Below, in pieces: positions 1 to 8,530 of a stretch of 40,358 nt of DNA; within the stretch, counting starts at the first letter, position 1; every line of letters starts with the position of its first letter. The position numbers were made by a program, and so were the translations under genes. Below the pieces are notes generated by a model, which saw only the letters and a list, made by a program, of their open reading frames with translations, had not been told where the DNA came from and searched no databases. This DNA comes from an uncultured Eisenbergiella sp. (lineage in GTDB: Bacteria > Bacillota > Clostridia > Lachnospirales > Lachnospiraceae). The DNA lies in assembly GCA_910585455.1 (NCBI GenBank), contig CAJUEL010000042.1:1-40358 (forward strand), in the 5' to 3' direction.

Positions 1-73
1 AAAGAGAGCCAGGTTTCAAGGCTTAGTTGGGGTAACTGTTTATGCGGTTATCCTGTTCTGCAGCTTCTTTTTA

Positions 74-102
74 TTGCATTATGGGATAAGCTTTGTTATA
101 AT
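74..102 (+). promoter_or_regulatory. sigma-A promoter for the Rpn-family gene
   Basis: TTGCAT (74-79), a 17-bp spacer and a perfect TATAAT (97-102) form a good vegetative promoter. A short hairpin follows in the leader at 110-127 (7-bp stem CTCCCGC, AAAG loop) with no T-run, so it is not a terminator. The leader up to the start codon at 254 is about 145 nt. Positions 1-73 hold nothing recognisable. Confidence 0.6.
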
Positions 103-253
103 GAAATAGCTCCCGCAAAGGCGGGAGTGAATCTGAAGGTTTGGAAATTCTGCATTGGATGAGCTGGCAGAGGCGGCTTCTCCATCATATTTTATCAGGC
201 ATATCGCCCTATGTTTCCAACAATTTCAGAAAAAAGCATATGGAGGGCAATGA

Positions 254-1243
254 ATGGGGAAAAAGAATAACCTGTTGAATCAGTATCTGGAAAAAGCGGA
301 AATATTTGCGGAGTTTTGTAATGCTGTCATTTATGGCGGGCAGACGGAAATCCGCGCACAGGACCTGGCGGAGGCACAGCAAAATTATGCGCGGATGAAA
401 CGGGGACGGGACGGTGTATTGCGCAGCAGAGTGAGGGAACGGGATGTGATCAAGCTGCTTTGCCGGACGCCGCATTTCGTGAAAATCGCGCTGGAGAATC
501 AGGACAGCCTGCATTTTGGCATGCCGCTTCGGTGCAGGGAATATGATGACATGGAGCTTGTGACACAGTTTTCCGGGCTTAAGAGACAGCACCGGGCAGC
601 GAAGGATTTGAAGGAAGGCCCCGAATATCTGTCAGGAATCGCTCAGACCGACCGCCTGATACCGGTGATAACCATTGTATTTTATCATGGAAGAGAGAAA
701 TGGACCGCTGCCCGGAAGCTGACGGATATGCTGGATATGGCAGGAATAGACGGAAAAATGAGGAAGCTGGTGCCGGACTATCAGATGAACCTTGTCTGCC
801 TGGAGGATTTGCAGGAGGAGCACTTCCGGACGGGACTGCGGGACCTGATCGCGCTGATGAAGAGACGCGAGGACAGGGAGGCGATGGGAAAGTATCTTGC
901 AGAGAATCAGGATCGGCTGGAGCATCTGGATTCGGAGCTGTATGATCTGCTCTGTGTCATGCTGAATCTGGGGAGCTTAAGAAAACGGAAAGAGAAATAC
1001 TATAATGAAGAAACGGAGGATTACAGAATGTGCACTGCATTTCGGGAAATGCTGGCGGACAGCCGGAAGGAAGGCCGTCAGGAAGGGATCGAGATTGGAG
1101 AAAAGCGTGGAATCGCATTTGGCGAACAACGGCTGAGTATGTTGATTGAGCGTCTGACTCATGATAACCGCCATGAGGACATTTTGCATGTATGCGCGGA
1201 CGCTTCCGTGCGGCAGCAGCTGTATCTGGAATACGGGCTCTGA
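254..1243 (+). CDS. Rpn-family recombination-promoting nuclease / putative transposase
   Basis: This 329-aa protein resembles the Rpn (PDDEXK_2 transposase-related) proteins that are abundant in Lachnospiraceae. Seen: an N-terminal alpha-helical part; the segment FVKIALENQDSLHFGMPLR (about residues 76-94), typical of the family core; VITIVFYHG near residue 140; and a C-terminal Gly/Glu-rich tail (GRQEGIEIGEKRG, about 277-289). Family members are thought to cut DNA in RecA-independent recombination, but the role here is inferred. The ATG at 254 follows GGAGG at 242-246 with good spacing. The gene is alone under its own promoter and converges on the histidine kinase gene. A hairpin of the dispersed repeat family lies just after the stop. 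Confidence 0.7.
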   Translation: MGKKNNLLNQYLEKAEIFAEFCNAVIYGGQTEIRAQDLAEAQQNYARMKRGRDGVLRSRVRERDVIKLLCRTPHFVKIALENQDSLHFGMPLRCREYDDMELVTQFSGLKRQHRAAKDLKEGPEYLSGIAQTDRLIPVITIVFYHGREKWTAARKLTDMLDMAGIDGKMRKLVPDYQMNLVCLEDLQEEHFRTGLRDLIALMKRREDREAMGKYLAENQDRLEHLDSELYDLLCVMLNLGSLRKRKEKYYNEETEDYRMCTAFREMLADSRKEGRQEGIEIGEKRGIAFGEQRLSMLIERLTHDNRHEDILHVCADASVRQQLYLEYGL

Positions 1244-1260
1244 GCCTGAGACGAAAATTC

Positions 1261-1292
1261 CGCAACAGTTCGGACAAGTCTGAACTGTTGCG
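1261..1292. repeat. GTAAC/GTTCAG-type hairpin repeat
   Basis: A 32-bp inverted repeat with 15-bp arms (one G-T pair) and an AA loop. The arm starts CGCAACAGTTCGGAC. It sits between the convergent Rpn gene and histidine kinase gene. There is no T-run on either side, so it is not a standard terminator. It shares its core AGTTC.GAC with hairpins at 8635-8664, 31405-31434, 11244 and 14838. Confidence 0.7.
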
Positions 1293-1304
1293 AAACGCCT
1301 GGAT

Positions 1305-3059
1305 TCATGAACGCTCTGTAACATTTTCTGCGCTCCCCTGCGGAATCCGCAGGCAGATCACCGTCCCGATGCCGATTTCCGACTTGATGCTGATCCCGTA
1401 TTTCTCCCCGTACCGCAGCTTAAGCCTTTCGTGCACGTTCAGAATCCCCACGCTGGAGAGCCGGTCTGTCACCCGCGCAATCGTTTTTCCGCTCAGAATA
1501 TCCCGGCACATTTCCCTGGTCATCCCCACGCCGTCATCGCAGATAAAAATATGCAGAACGTCCCCACGCAGCCGCGCTACAATTTTCAGGGTGCCGCCTC
1601 CTCTGGGCGCGATCCCGTGAAAAACGGAATTTTCCACCAACGGCTGCAGCAAAAGCTTCAATACCCTGCCCTGACAGGCAGCATCATCAATCTGCTGTTC
1701 AAACCGGAGCTCCTGCCCATAGCGCATCTGCTGGATTTTCATATAATTCCCGATCTGCTCGATTTCCTCCCGCAATGTGACGGTTTTTTCGTTCAGCTCA
1801 AAGGTGTAGGACAAGAGCCTGATCAACGCGCGCAGCGCCTGCTGGGCGGTCTCATATTTTTCCTGCCGGATCAGGCTCGCCACACAGGCGAGGGTATTAT
1901 GTAAAAAATGGGGGCCGATCTGATTTTGCAGCATCAGAAATTCGTACTCCAGCTTTTTATGCTCCGTCTCCCGGATTTCCTCCACCAGCGTTCTGATTCT
2001 CCGCACCAGGCCGTTATAATGGGCGGAAAGGCGTCCCAGCTCGTCTTCCCTGCTGTAGCGCACCTCCACCAGCTGTTCCAGATCATTTACCCGGTCCATA
2101 TCCCGCGCCAGCCGCCGCAGCGGATTCGTGTAAAGCATGGTAAACCAGAAGGCGATCACAGTCACACCGAAAAACCAGACGCCCATATGCACGGCAGTGG
2201 ACCGGTACAGTCCGGCGCGGTATGTCTGCAAAACATCCCTTGGAAGCAGCAGATAAATTTCCCAGCGCAGTTTATTGCTGTTTGTAAACATGAAGCAGCT
2301 TTCCGGCAGGGCCTGTGCCTCATAGAATTCCATCGGCGCAAAGTCCTCCCCAAACATGTGCCGGTACCGGTCCGCCACCTCCAACGGATAAGTTCTTTCC
2401 TTTAATTCAACTTCCTGCCCGTCCCGGGAAAATAGAAACGCCTCTCCTCCCGGCTCCCGGATCATATAATACCTCCCCTGTCCTTCCAGCACAGGCTGGA
2501 GGATTTCCCTTAAATGCTCGCAGCCCGCCTCCGCCACCGCGATGTGCCCGTTCCCCATATAGGAAACATAAAAAGAATATCCCGCCGCCATGGACGAATA
2601 TACAGGCGCAGAGTACTGCACCCTGCCCGGATTTTGGCGCGCCCTTTCTGCCATCGCATCCACTACCTCCGGTCTGACCGCATCATAAAGCGCCTGACTG
2701 CTGGATGCGATATAACCGTTCTGCTGTACCACATACAGCGTCCGGATGCATTCATTATTCTTTCTGATCTCATTCAATGAAAAATAGGTTGTGCCGTCCC
2801 CCTCTTCATACAGATCGCTGCGCATGGTCACGCCCGTCAGGCTGCCCAGAATGCTGTCACAGAAATAATCCAGATATAGATCTGCCAGCTTAAGCCGCTC
2901 CTGCATTTCTCCGATCACCATTTGCTCCTGGCTGTTCATTTCCTGCTTCATTTCCCGAAACAGAAAAAAGAACATGACGCTGCCCACAAATACCAGCATG
3001 ACCAGAAACTGACGCACGGAAATGCCGCTCAGCCTGAGCCTCTCCCTGATGCTGTTCAT
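1305..3059 (-). CDS. YesM-type sensor histidine kinase
   Basis: A 584-aa membrane kinase of the LytS/YesM class. Seen: TM1 at about residues 17-34, an extracellular sensor region of about 250 residues, TM2 at about 289-310, a HAMP-like segment (about 311-363), the His_kinase box QIGPHFLHNTL with the phospho-accepting His at 384, an N-box (LVENSVFHG) and a G-box (DDGVGM). It lies 3 nt after its response regulator gene, so the two form a cognate pair. YesMN-type systems usually control sugar-uptake ABC transporters. No such transporter is adjacent here, so the target is unknown. Confidence 0.9.
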   Translation of the reverse strand: MNSIRERLRLSGISVRQFLVMLVFVGSVMFFFLFREMKQEMNSQEQMVIGEMQERLKLADLYLDYFCDSILGSLTGVTMRSDLYEEGDGTTYFSLNEIRKNNECIRTLYVVQQNGYIASSSQALYDAVRPEVVDAMAERARQNPGRVQYSAPVYSSMAAGYSFYVSYMGNGHIAVAEAGCEHLREILQPVLEGQGRYYMIREPGGEAFLFSRDGQEVELKERTYPLEVADRYRHMFGEDFAPMEFYEAQALPESCFMFTNSNKLRWEIYLLLPRDVLQTYRAGLYRSTAVHMGVWFFGVTVIAFWFTMLYTNPLRRLARDMDRVNDLEQLVEVRYSREDELGRLSAHYNGLVRRIRTLVEEIRETEHKKLEYEFLMLQNQIGPHFLHNTLACVASLIRQEKYETAQQALRALIRLLSYTFELNEKTVTLREEIEQIGNYMKIQQMRYGQELRFEQQIDDAACQGRVLKLLLQPLVENSVFHGIAPRGGGTLKIVARLRGDVLHIFICDDGVGMTREMCRDILSGKTIARVTDRLSSVGILNVHERLKLRYGEKYGISIKSEIGIGTVICLRIPQGSAENVTERS

Positions 3060-3062
3060 CCT

Positions 3063-4544
3063 TTATTTCCCCCTCTTGCGGACCTCCTTCGGGCTTATGC
3101 CGCTCCACTCCCGGAACTTCTGTGTAAAATACCGATAGTTTGTGATGCCCACCTGCTCCGCCACCTCATAAACCTTCAGCGTCCCTTCCTTTAGCAGCTC
3201 ATTTGCCCGTTCCATCCGGATGCGGTTCACATAATCGCTGAACTTTTCACCGGTGTCCTCTACAAACAGCCGCCCCAGATACTGGGCATTGATGCCAATC
3301 CGTTCCGCAAGCCCGGCAAGCGTCAATTCTGTCCGATACTCCTCCCGCACGATGCGGATTGCCTTGCGCACCTCGCTCCTGTCAGAAAGCTTTCCGTATT
3401 TGCCACATTGCGCTGCAAGCTCTGCCGCAAGCTGCCGGATATCCCATGTATTCATAAGCGCCCTCTCTGCTTCCCGCAGCTGCTCCCCTACACTGCCGAT
3501 CTGTCCGGAAATCCAGGATATCAGCAGCTTTTTGAGCTCCTCCGGCCACAAATGCGCCTCTTTTCCAAAATCCTCCACCTCCCGCCGCAGCGTCTCCTCA
3601 TCCGCTCCTCCGGCCAAAACCCCGGTCAGCCGTTCCCAATGCTCCAGACCGGGAAAGGAGCATTCCCGGATCTGCCTTTCCGGAAAATATGCCCGGTCCG
3701 GCTCATAAAACGCATGAGCCTTCCAGCCCCGAAGCTTTCTGCCGATTCCCAGATATCGCTTCACGCTGCCGACCACTTCTACAGACTCTATCCCGTAAAT
3801 CCGGAATTGTTCCCCGATAAAATCAAAGGCTTCCCGCAGCTGCCCGTCCATGCGCCGCACCAGCCTTTCCATATCGATCTGCCCTGCCGTGCTGATCCCA
3901 TAGAAACCGTCGTCCAGCAAAATCCAGCTTTTTACCGCATTTTCGGCATCCAAAATGCCCCTGACCGTCATTTCCACAAAAATCCAGGAGCCCAGACGGT
4001 TTTCCATCACCAGAAAATAGTTCGGCCCGTTTGGATTGATCGTAAATCCAATTTTGGCAAGCTCCCGTTCCAGCTCTTCGTCCCCTGCCGCATCGTCCAT
4101 CACATACCGGGAAAAGCCGTTTCGTTTCTCATTTTCCAGCTTCCTTGCCTGCTCCCGCTCTTTCTCGATGATGCCCCTTGCCCGGTCCAAAACCCCGGCG
4201 ATGCCCTCTGCTGAAATATCGGCCTTAATGATGTAATCCAGCGCTCCCTGCTGCAGCGCCTGCCTGGCATAGACGAAATCCTCATGGCAGGTCAGCAAAA
4301 TATATTTGATCAGAGGCTTTGTTTTTTGCAGCTGGCGGATCAGCTCCAGCCCGTCCATCACGGGCATGGTGATGTCCGTAATCACAATATCCGGCTGCAG
4401 TCTTTCGCACAGCTCCAAAGCCGCTTTCCCGTTTGTCGCCTCCCCCACGATCTCATAGCCGTATTTTTCCAGCCCCATCAGACGGATCTCGTCGCGGATG
4501 GGCAGCTCATCATCCACCACAAGCACCTTCATTCGTTGCCCCAT
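3063..4544 (-). CDS. YesN-type AraC-family response regulator
   Basis: A 493-aa response regulator. It has an N-terminal receiver domain (VVDDE near residue 9; phospho-acceptor Asp57 in ITDITMPVMDG), a middle linker of about 270 residues and a C-terminal AraC-type double HTH (LAERIGINAQYLGRLF and VAEQVGITNYRYFTQKF). It is a transcription activator phosphorylated by the adjacent kinase. The ATG at 4544 is chosen because GGGGGAG lies 7 nt upstream. A TTG 15 nt further out lacks this spacing. It lies 44 nt after birA in the same direction. Confidence 0.9.
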   Translation of the reverse strand: MGQRMKVLVVDDELPIRDEIRLMGLEKYGYEIVGEATNGKAALELCERLQPDIVITDITMPVMDGLELIRQLQKTKPLIKYILLTCHEDFVYARQALQQGALDYIIKADISAEGIAGVLDRARGIIEKEREQARKLENEKRNGFSRYVMDDAAGDEELERELAKIGFTINPNGPNYFLVMENRLGSWIFVEMTVRGILDAENAVKSWILLDDGFYGISTAGQIDMERLVRRMDGQLREAFDFIGEQFRIYGIESVEVVGSVKRYLGIGRKLRGWKAHAFYEPDRAYFPERQIRECSFPGLEHWERLTGVLAGGADEETLRREVEDFGKEAHLWPEELKKLLISWISGQIGSVGEQLREAERALMNTWDIRQLAAELAAQCGKYGKLSDRSEVRKAIRIVREEYRTELTLAGLAERIGINAQYLGRLFVEDTGEKFSDYVNRIRMERANELLKEGTLKVYEVAEQVGITNYRYFTQKFREWSGISPKEVRKRGK

Positions 4545-4588
4545 TCCATACTCCCCCAAAACTGCTTCCCTTCATAACAGACATTCCT

Positions 4589-5554
4589 TCAAAACCGCAC
4601 CGTGAGCGAAACATCCCCAAAGGCCAGCCGTTTTTCCCTGCCTTCCTCATCCAGCAGGACAAGCCGCCCGTCGGGCAGAATTTCCTTCGCCAGCATATCG
4701 GATTCCTGCCCGTTTCCGATGACCGTCACCCGGCGTCCCGGCACGATATTGCGCTCCCGGTACAGCGGGGAAATCTCTTCTCTCTGCGCTTCCTCATGCA
4801 GCGCGTTTACGATCGACGCTACCAAAGCGTTTTGGTCCACCGCCGCTCCCGGCTGCAAAATAGCGCCCGCCTTTTGGGAAAGCTCCCCGGGAAATCCGCC
4901 CGCAGGCTCATACAGATTTAAGCCGATTCCCACCACCACAAACTCGATGGCGCCGCTCTCAAAGTCCGTCACCGCCTCCGTCAGGATGCCGCCCACCTTT
5001 TTTTCCTCCAGATACAGATCGTTCATCCATTTGATGGACAGGGAAACCCGGCAGACCTCCTCCACCCCCCGCAGGGCCGCCACGGCGGCGGCGGTGGTCA
5101 AAAGCAGGCTGTCCTGCACATTTTTCCGGGGACGCAAAAGCACTGTGAAATAAATGCCGCTCCCCGCCGGAGAATAAAACGATCTCCCCCGCCTGCCGCT
5201 TCCCGCCGTCTGGCAGCGCGCCACAATCACCGTGCCGTCCGGCGCGTTTTCCCCGATTCCCATTTGCTTTGCCAGCCGGTTCGTGGACGCCGTTTCCTCC
5301 AGAACCGTGACCGGCACATTGCTATGAAAAAGCCGCGCCCGGATGCCGTCGGCGGAAAGCACGTTGCTGCTCTCCGTCAGCACATAGCCCCGGTTGGTGG
5401 TAGAGCTGATCGCATAGCCCTCCTCACGCAGCGCCTTCACCGCTTTCCAGATCGCCGCCCGGGTACAATGCAGCTGTTCTCCCAGCCTTTCCCCGGAAAT
5501 ACATACGCCCTTCTGCGCGGTGAGCACCGCCAGCAGCTCCGATTTGACAGACAT
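4589..5554 (-). CDS. birA: biotin-[acetyl-CoA-carboxylase] ligase / biotin repressor
   Basis: A 321-aa bifunctional BirA. It attaches biotin to carboxylase carrier proteins through biotinyl-AMP and can repress biotin genes. Seen: an N-terminal winged HTH (residues about 5-60), the adenylate-forming loop GSGRRGRSFYSP, the catalytic-site motif IKWMNDLYLEEKKVGGIL, GIGLNL and a C-terminal SH3-like BPL_C domain. The ATG at 5554 is set by AAAGGAGG just upstream. The longer open frame from 5677 runs through a repeat hairpin and is not used. It lies between the acyltransferase gene and the two-component genes on the same strand. Confidence 0.93.
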   Translation of the reverse strand: MSVKSELLAVLTAQKGVCISGERLGEQLHCTRAAIWKAVKALREEGYAISSTTNRGYVLTESSNVLSADGIRARLFHSNVPVTVLEETASTNRLAKQMGIGENAPDGTVIVARCQTAGSGRRGRSFYSPAGSGIYFTVLLRPRKNVQDSLLLTTAAAVAALRGVEEVCRVSLSIKWMNDLYLEEKKVGGILTEAVTDFESGAIEFVVVGIGLNLYEPAGGFPGELSQKAGAILQPGAAVDQNALVASIVNALHEEAQREEISPLYRERNIVPGRRVTVIGNGQESDMLAKEILPDGRLVLLDEEGREKRLAFGDVSLTVRF

Positions 5555-5592
5555 GGTTTTCCTCCTTTCCGGTATCCGGCACACTTTCTCAT

Positions 5593-5617
5593 GGTCTGCG
5601 CGATAAACGCGCAAACC
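5593..5617. repeat. GGTCTGCGCG hairpin, copy D
   Basis: A 25-bp hairpin with 10-bp arms GGTCTGCGCG and CGCGCAAACC (one mismatch) and loop ATAAA. It sits between the acyltransferase stop and the birA start. The same stem with other loops is found at 8546, 31316 and 34453. Confidence 0.75.
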
Positions 5618-5628
5618 TGCCCAAACCG

Positions 5629-6288
5629 TCACCGCAACGCTTCCTCCATGCGGCTGCGCGCCTGCTCCTCCAGCCAAAGCGCCGCCGCTTTTCCTTTCAG
5701 CCCTTCCGCCGGGTAGACCGGAGGCAAAATGACCAGCTCCCTGCCGTCCCTCCTCCTTTTACCCCTCCTGTCATATCTGTCATAAAAGCGCAGCACACAG
5801 GGAATGACAGGCTTATTGTACTTCACCGCAAAATGAAACGCGCCGGGCATGAATTCCCGCAGGGTACGACAGCCGCTGACCAGCTCTCCCTCCGGATAGA
5901 TCTGCAAAAGCTGCCCGGCGGCAAACGCCTTTTCCGCACGCACAGAAATGTCCTTCCAACCCATCAGGTCCTCCGGCAATCCGATGCCGCCCATCAGGGC
6001 GACGATCGGTCCCGCCACCGGCATGCGCAGATTGGAGGAAAGGGTCAGAAACTGCATCCGGTATTTGCAAAAGGCACAGCCCAGCATGATGCAATCCAGC
6101 GTATGCACATGATTGCAGACCGTCACCGCCCCCTCCTTCAAATCCTCCTCCGGAACGCTTCCCACCACCCGATAGCCGTAAAGCAGCCGGAATACCGGCG
6201 GAAAAAGATGCACGATCAGGAAAAATACAAAGCGGTAGAGCAGGCTGTCCGGCCTGAATTCTGCGCTCCGGTCATTATGCCTTCGCAT
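5629..6288 (-). CDS. 1-acyl-sn-glycerol-3-phosphate acyltransferase (PlsC family)
   Basis: A 219-aa membrane-associated acyltransferase that would acylate lysophosphatidic acid or a related lysolipid. Seen: a hydrophobic N-terminal segment (RFVFFLIVHLFPPVF), the catalytic HX4D motif in NHVHTLD, a substrate-binding YPEGE motif and a Pro-containing block (KPVIPCVLRFYDR). The ATG at 6288 has GGAGG about 8 nt upstream and overlaps the glycosyltransferase stop by 14 nt, so the two are probably translationally coupled. Together they suggest membrane lipid or glycolipid synthesis. Confidence 0.85.
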   Translation of the reverse strand: MRRHNDRSAEFRPDSLLYRFVFFLIVHLFPPVFRLLYGYRVVGSVPEEDLKEGAVTVCNHVHTLDCIMLGCAFCKYRMQFLTLSSNLRMPVAGPIVALMGGIGLPEDLMGWKDISVRAEKAFAAGQLLQIYPEGELVSGCRTLREFMPGAFHFAVKYNKPVIPCVLRFYDRYDRRGKRRRDGRELVILPPVYPAEGLKGKAAALWLEEQARSRMEEALR

Positions 6289-7405
6289 CCCGGATCGCCT
6301 CCTCAAACATGCTTTCTGCCTGCAGGATGCTGTTTTCCAGCCGGTACTGCTCCGCGCTCTTTGCATAGCGCGCGCCCATCCGGTTCCGCTCCCGGGCGTG
6401 CTCATACCACCAGTCAATTTTTTCCGCCAGCGCCTTTGCGTTGCCCGCCTCGAACAGGCTTCTCTCATCCAGCGCAAACTGGGGCGTGGCGGACAGGGGC
6501 GAATCGGCAATCACCGGCACCAGCCCTGACGACACCGCCTCCAGACAGGCGATCGCCTCGATCTCCACGTCCGCCGCATGCACGTACAGATCGCTCATCG
6601 CCATCAGCTCACAGAGCCGCTTCGTATCATAAAAACCCATGACGGGGCGGTTTTTCAGCCAGAAGCCCTGTCGTATCAGGCTCTTTTTCTTCGGTCCCTG
6701 TCCTGCCAGAATCAACTGAATTTTATCGGCATGGCGGGATTTTTTTACCGCCCTGATGAGCACATCCTGCCGCTTTTCCTCCGAATAGCGCCCCACCATC
6801 AAAATCACGAATTTATGGGCAAGCCAGGGTTCCTTTTTGCGCGCCGTCGGCACAAATTCCGGCGATACCCCGTTGGAAATCACATGAAGCTTCGCCTTAT
6901 AGCCGTGGGCGCTAAGCTGTCCCGCGATGAAATTGCTGGGACAGTGGATATGCCCGAACTGATCATAAAAATCGTCCCGAAACCACTCGTATAAAAGCTC
7001 GTTCACCCTTTTGCTCTTTCCCATATGGAGGGTGGAGGTGATGTTTTCCGGCTGCACATGGAACGCCGCCGTGACGGGCTTTCCCATTTCCTTCGCCATC
7101 CGCACACCCACCCGGGAAAGGGCGAAGGGCATCATGAAATGTATGACGTCCGCCCACTCGATCGCCTGCTGCAGGGTTATCGGATTCGCCTTTGCCAGCA
7201 CCATGCCCTGGCTTTTGATGATGGCGTCCGCAATCGGCAGAAAATGAATGGCGGGCATGGGATATTTCCCTTCCGCCGCCTTCCCCGAGGCCGCCACCCG
7301 CACCTCATGCCCTCTTTCCCGCAGCGCCTTTGCAAACCGTTGGGCGCTGATCGTCGTCCCGTTATTTCCTTCGTCAAACTGATCCATTACAAGTAATATT
7401 TTCAT
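6275..7405 (-). CDS. GT4-family glycosyltransferase
   Basis: A 376-aa GT-B fold retaining glycosyltransferase. Seen: the N-terminal Gly-rich donor-fold loop (FDEGNNGTT, about 10-18), VGRYSEEKR near 215, and the nucleotide-sugar binding block IEAIACLEAVSSGLVPVIADS (E-x7-E type, about 290-310). By context with the PlsC-type acyltransferase it may glycosylate diacylglycerol, as in other Firmicutes, but the acceptor cannot be read from sequence. The start has GGAGTGAG upstream and lies 3 nt after the transporter gene stop. Confidence 0.8.
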   Translation of the reverse strand: MKILLVMDQFDEGNNGTTISAQRFAKALRERGHEVRVAASGKAAEGKYPMPAIHFLPIADAIIKSQGMVLAKANPITLQQAIEWADVIHFMMPFALSRVGVRMAKEMGKPVTAAFHVQPENITSTLHMGKSKRVNELLYEWFRDDFYDQFGHIHCPSNFIAGQLSAHGYKAKLHVISNGVSPEFVPTARKKEPWLAHKFVILMVGRYSEEKRQDVLIRAVKKSRHADKIQLILAGQGPKKKSLIRQGFWLKNRPVMGFYDTKRLCELMAMSDLYVHAADVEIEAIACLEAVSSGLVPVIADSPLSATPQFALDERSLFEAGNAKALAEKIDWWYEHARERNRMGARYAKSAEQYRLENSILQAESMFEEAIRDAKA

Positions 7406-7408
7406 CGC

Positions 7409-8467
7409 TCACTCCAAATATAGATCCCCTTCCCGGATCCAGCCTGTCTTTTTAAAAAGAATACAAAAAGCTGCGCTCAACACCGCCGGAAGCACGAAAC
7501 AGATGAGCGCCATGCCTGTCCAGTCCATTGCGCCGATTCCCGCTTTGGTCCCCGCCGCCATATCGGCAAGCCAGCCGGTATACACGCCGATCGGTCCCAC
7601 CAGGCCGCAGGTTCCCATCCCGGCAGAAACCGCCGGCCCGTTCATCTGCATGCGAAACAGGCAGGTGGCGACAGGTCCTGTGATCGCCGCCGCCAGCGTG
7701 GGCGGCAGCCAGATTTTCGGATTTTTCACGATATTGCCCATCTGCAGCATGCTCGTGCCCAGCCCCTGGGAAACCAGTCCGCTCCATTTATTTTCCCGAA
7801 AGCTCATCACCGCAAAGCCGACCATCTGGGCACAGCAGCCTGCCACGGCCGCCCCGCCGGCAAGCCCGGTCAGGTTTAACGCCGCACAGATCGCCGCGGA
7901 GCTGATCGGAAGGGTCAGCGCCACGCCCACGATGACGGATACTAAAATACCCATAAAGAAGGGCTGCAGCTCTGTCGCCCACATGATCAGGCCGCCCACC
8001 GCGCCCGCCGCCGCGCCGATCGCCGGGGCGCACCACATGGACAAAAGCACCCCCGACAGAATCGTCACAAGGGGCGTCACCAGAATATCCACCTTCGTCT
8101 CCCTGGAAACCGCCTTTCCGCACTCACTGGCGACGATAGCCACCACCAGGACCGCCAGCGGTCCGCCCGCCCCGCCAAGGGAATTGGCCGCTGCGCCCAC
8201 CGCCAGCAGGGAAAACAGCACGAGCTGCGGCGCCTGCAGGGCATAGCCGATGGAAATCGCCATCGCCGGTCCCGCCACGGATTTGGCAAAGCCCCCCACA
8301 TCCATGAGCACCTGACTGCCGGTCTGTTCCCCCAGCGTCCCGATGATCGTGCCGATCAACAAAGAGGCAAACAGCCCCTGGGCCATAGCGCCCAGCGCGT
8401 CGATGCCGTATCGCTTTGCCGAAAAAATAATGTTCTTTCGTTTCAAAAATGCCATGAATCTGCTCAT
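7409..8467 (-). CDS. PTS EIIC-like membrane transporter
   Basis: A 352-aa polytopic membrane protein matching the PTS_EIIC_2 type. It has Gly/Ala-rich helices, a LAVLVVAIVASECGK segment and a repeated LTLPISSAAIC-type re-entrant block. No EIIA or EIIB gene and no phosphorylatable PTS domain is nearby, so it may act as a stand-alone transporter or rely on other EII components. The ATG at 8467 has GAAGGGGAA upstream. The open frame continues upstream into the repeat element at 8531-8664, which is not coding. It heads the glycosyltransferase/acyltransferase run. Confidence 0.75.
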   Translation of the reverse strand: MSRFMAFLKRKNIIFSAKRYGIDALGAMAQGLFASLLIGTIIGTLGEQTGSQVLMDVGGFAKSVAGPAMAISIGYALQAPQLVLFSLLAVGAAANSLGGAGGPLAVLVVAIVASECGKAVSRETKVDILVTPLVTILSGVLLSMWCAPAIGAAAGAVGGLIMWATELQPFFMGILVSVIVGVALTLPISSAAICAALNLTGLAGGAAVAGCCAQMVGFAVMSFRENKWSGLVSQGLGTSMLQMGNIVKNPKIWLPPTLAAAITGPVATCLFRMQMNGPAVSAGMGTCGLVGPIGVYTGWLADMAAGTKAGIGAMDWTGMALICFVLPAVLSAAFCILFKKTGWIREGDLYLE

Positions 8468-8530
8468 GTTCCATTCCCCTTCTTTCTCACCTGCGCGGCA
8501 AACATCCGGATCTGTCCAGACTGTTCGCCG

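Noticed and set aside
5555..5677. 41-residue N-terminal extension of BirA
   Set aside because: It runs through hairpin copy D. AAAGGAGG marks the internal ATG.
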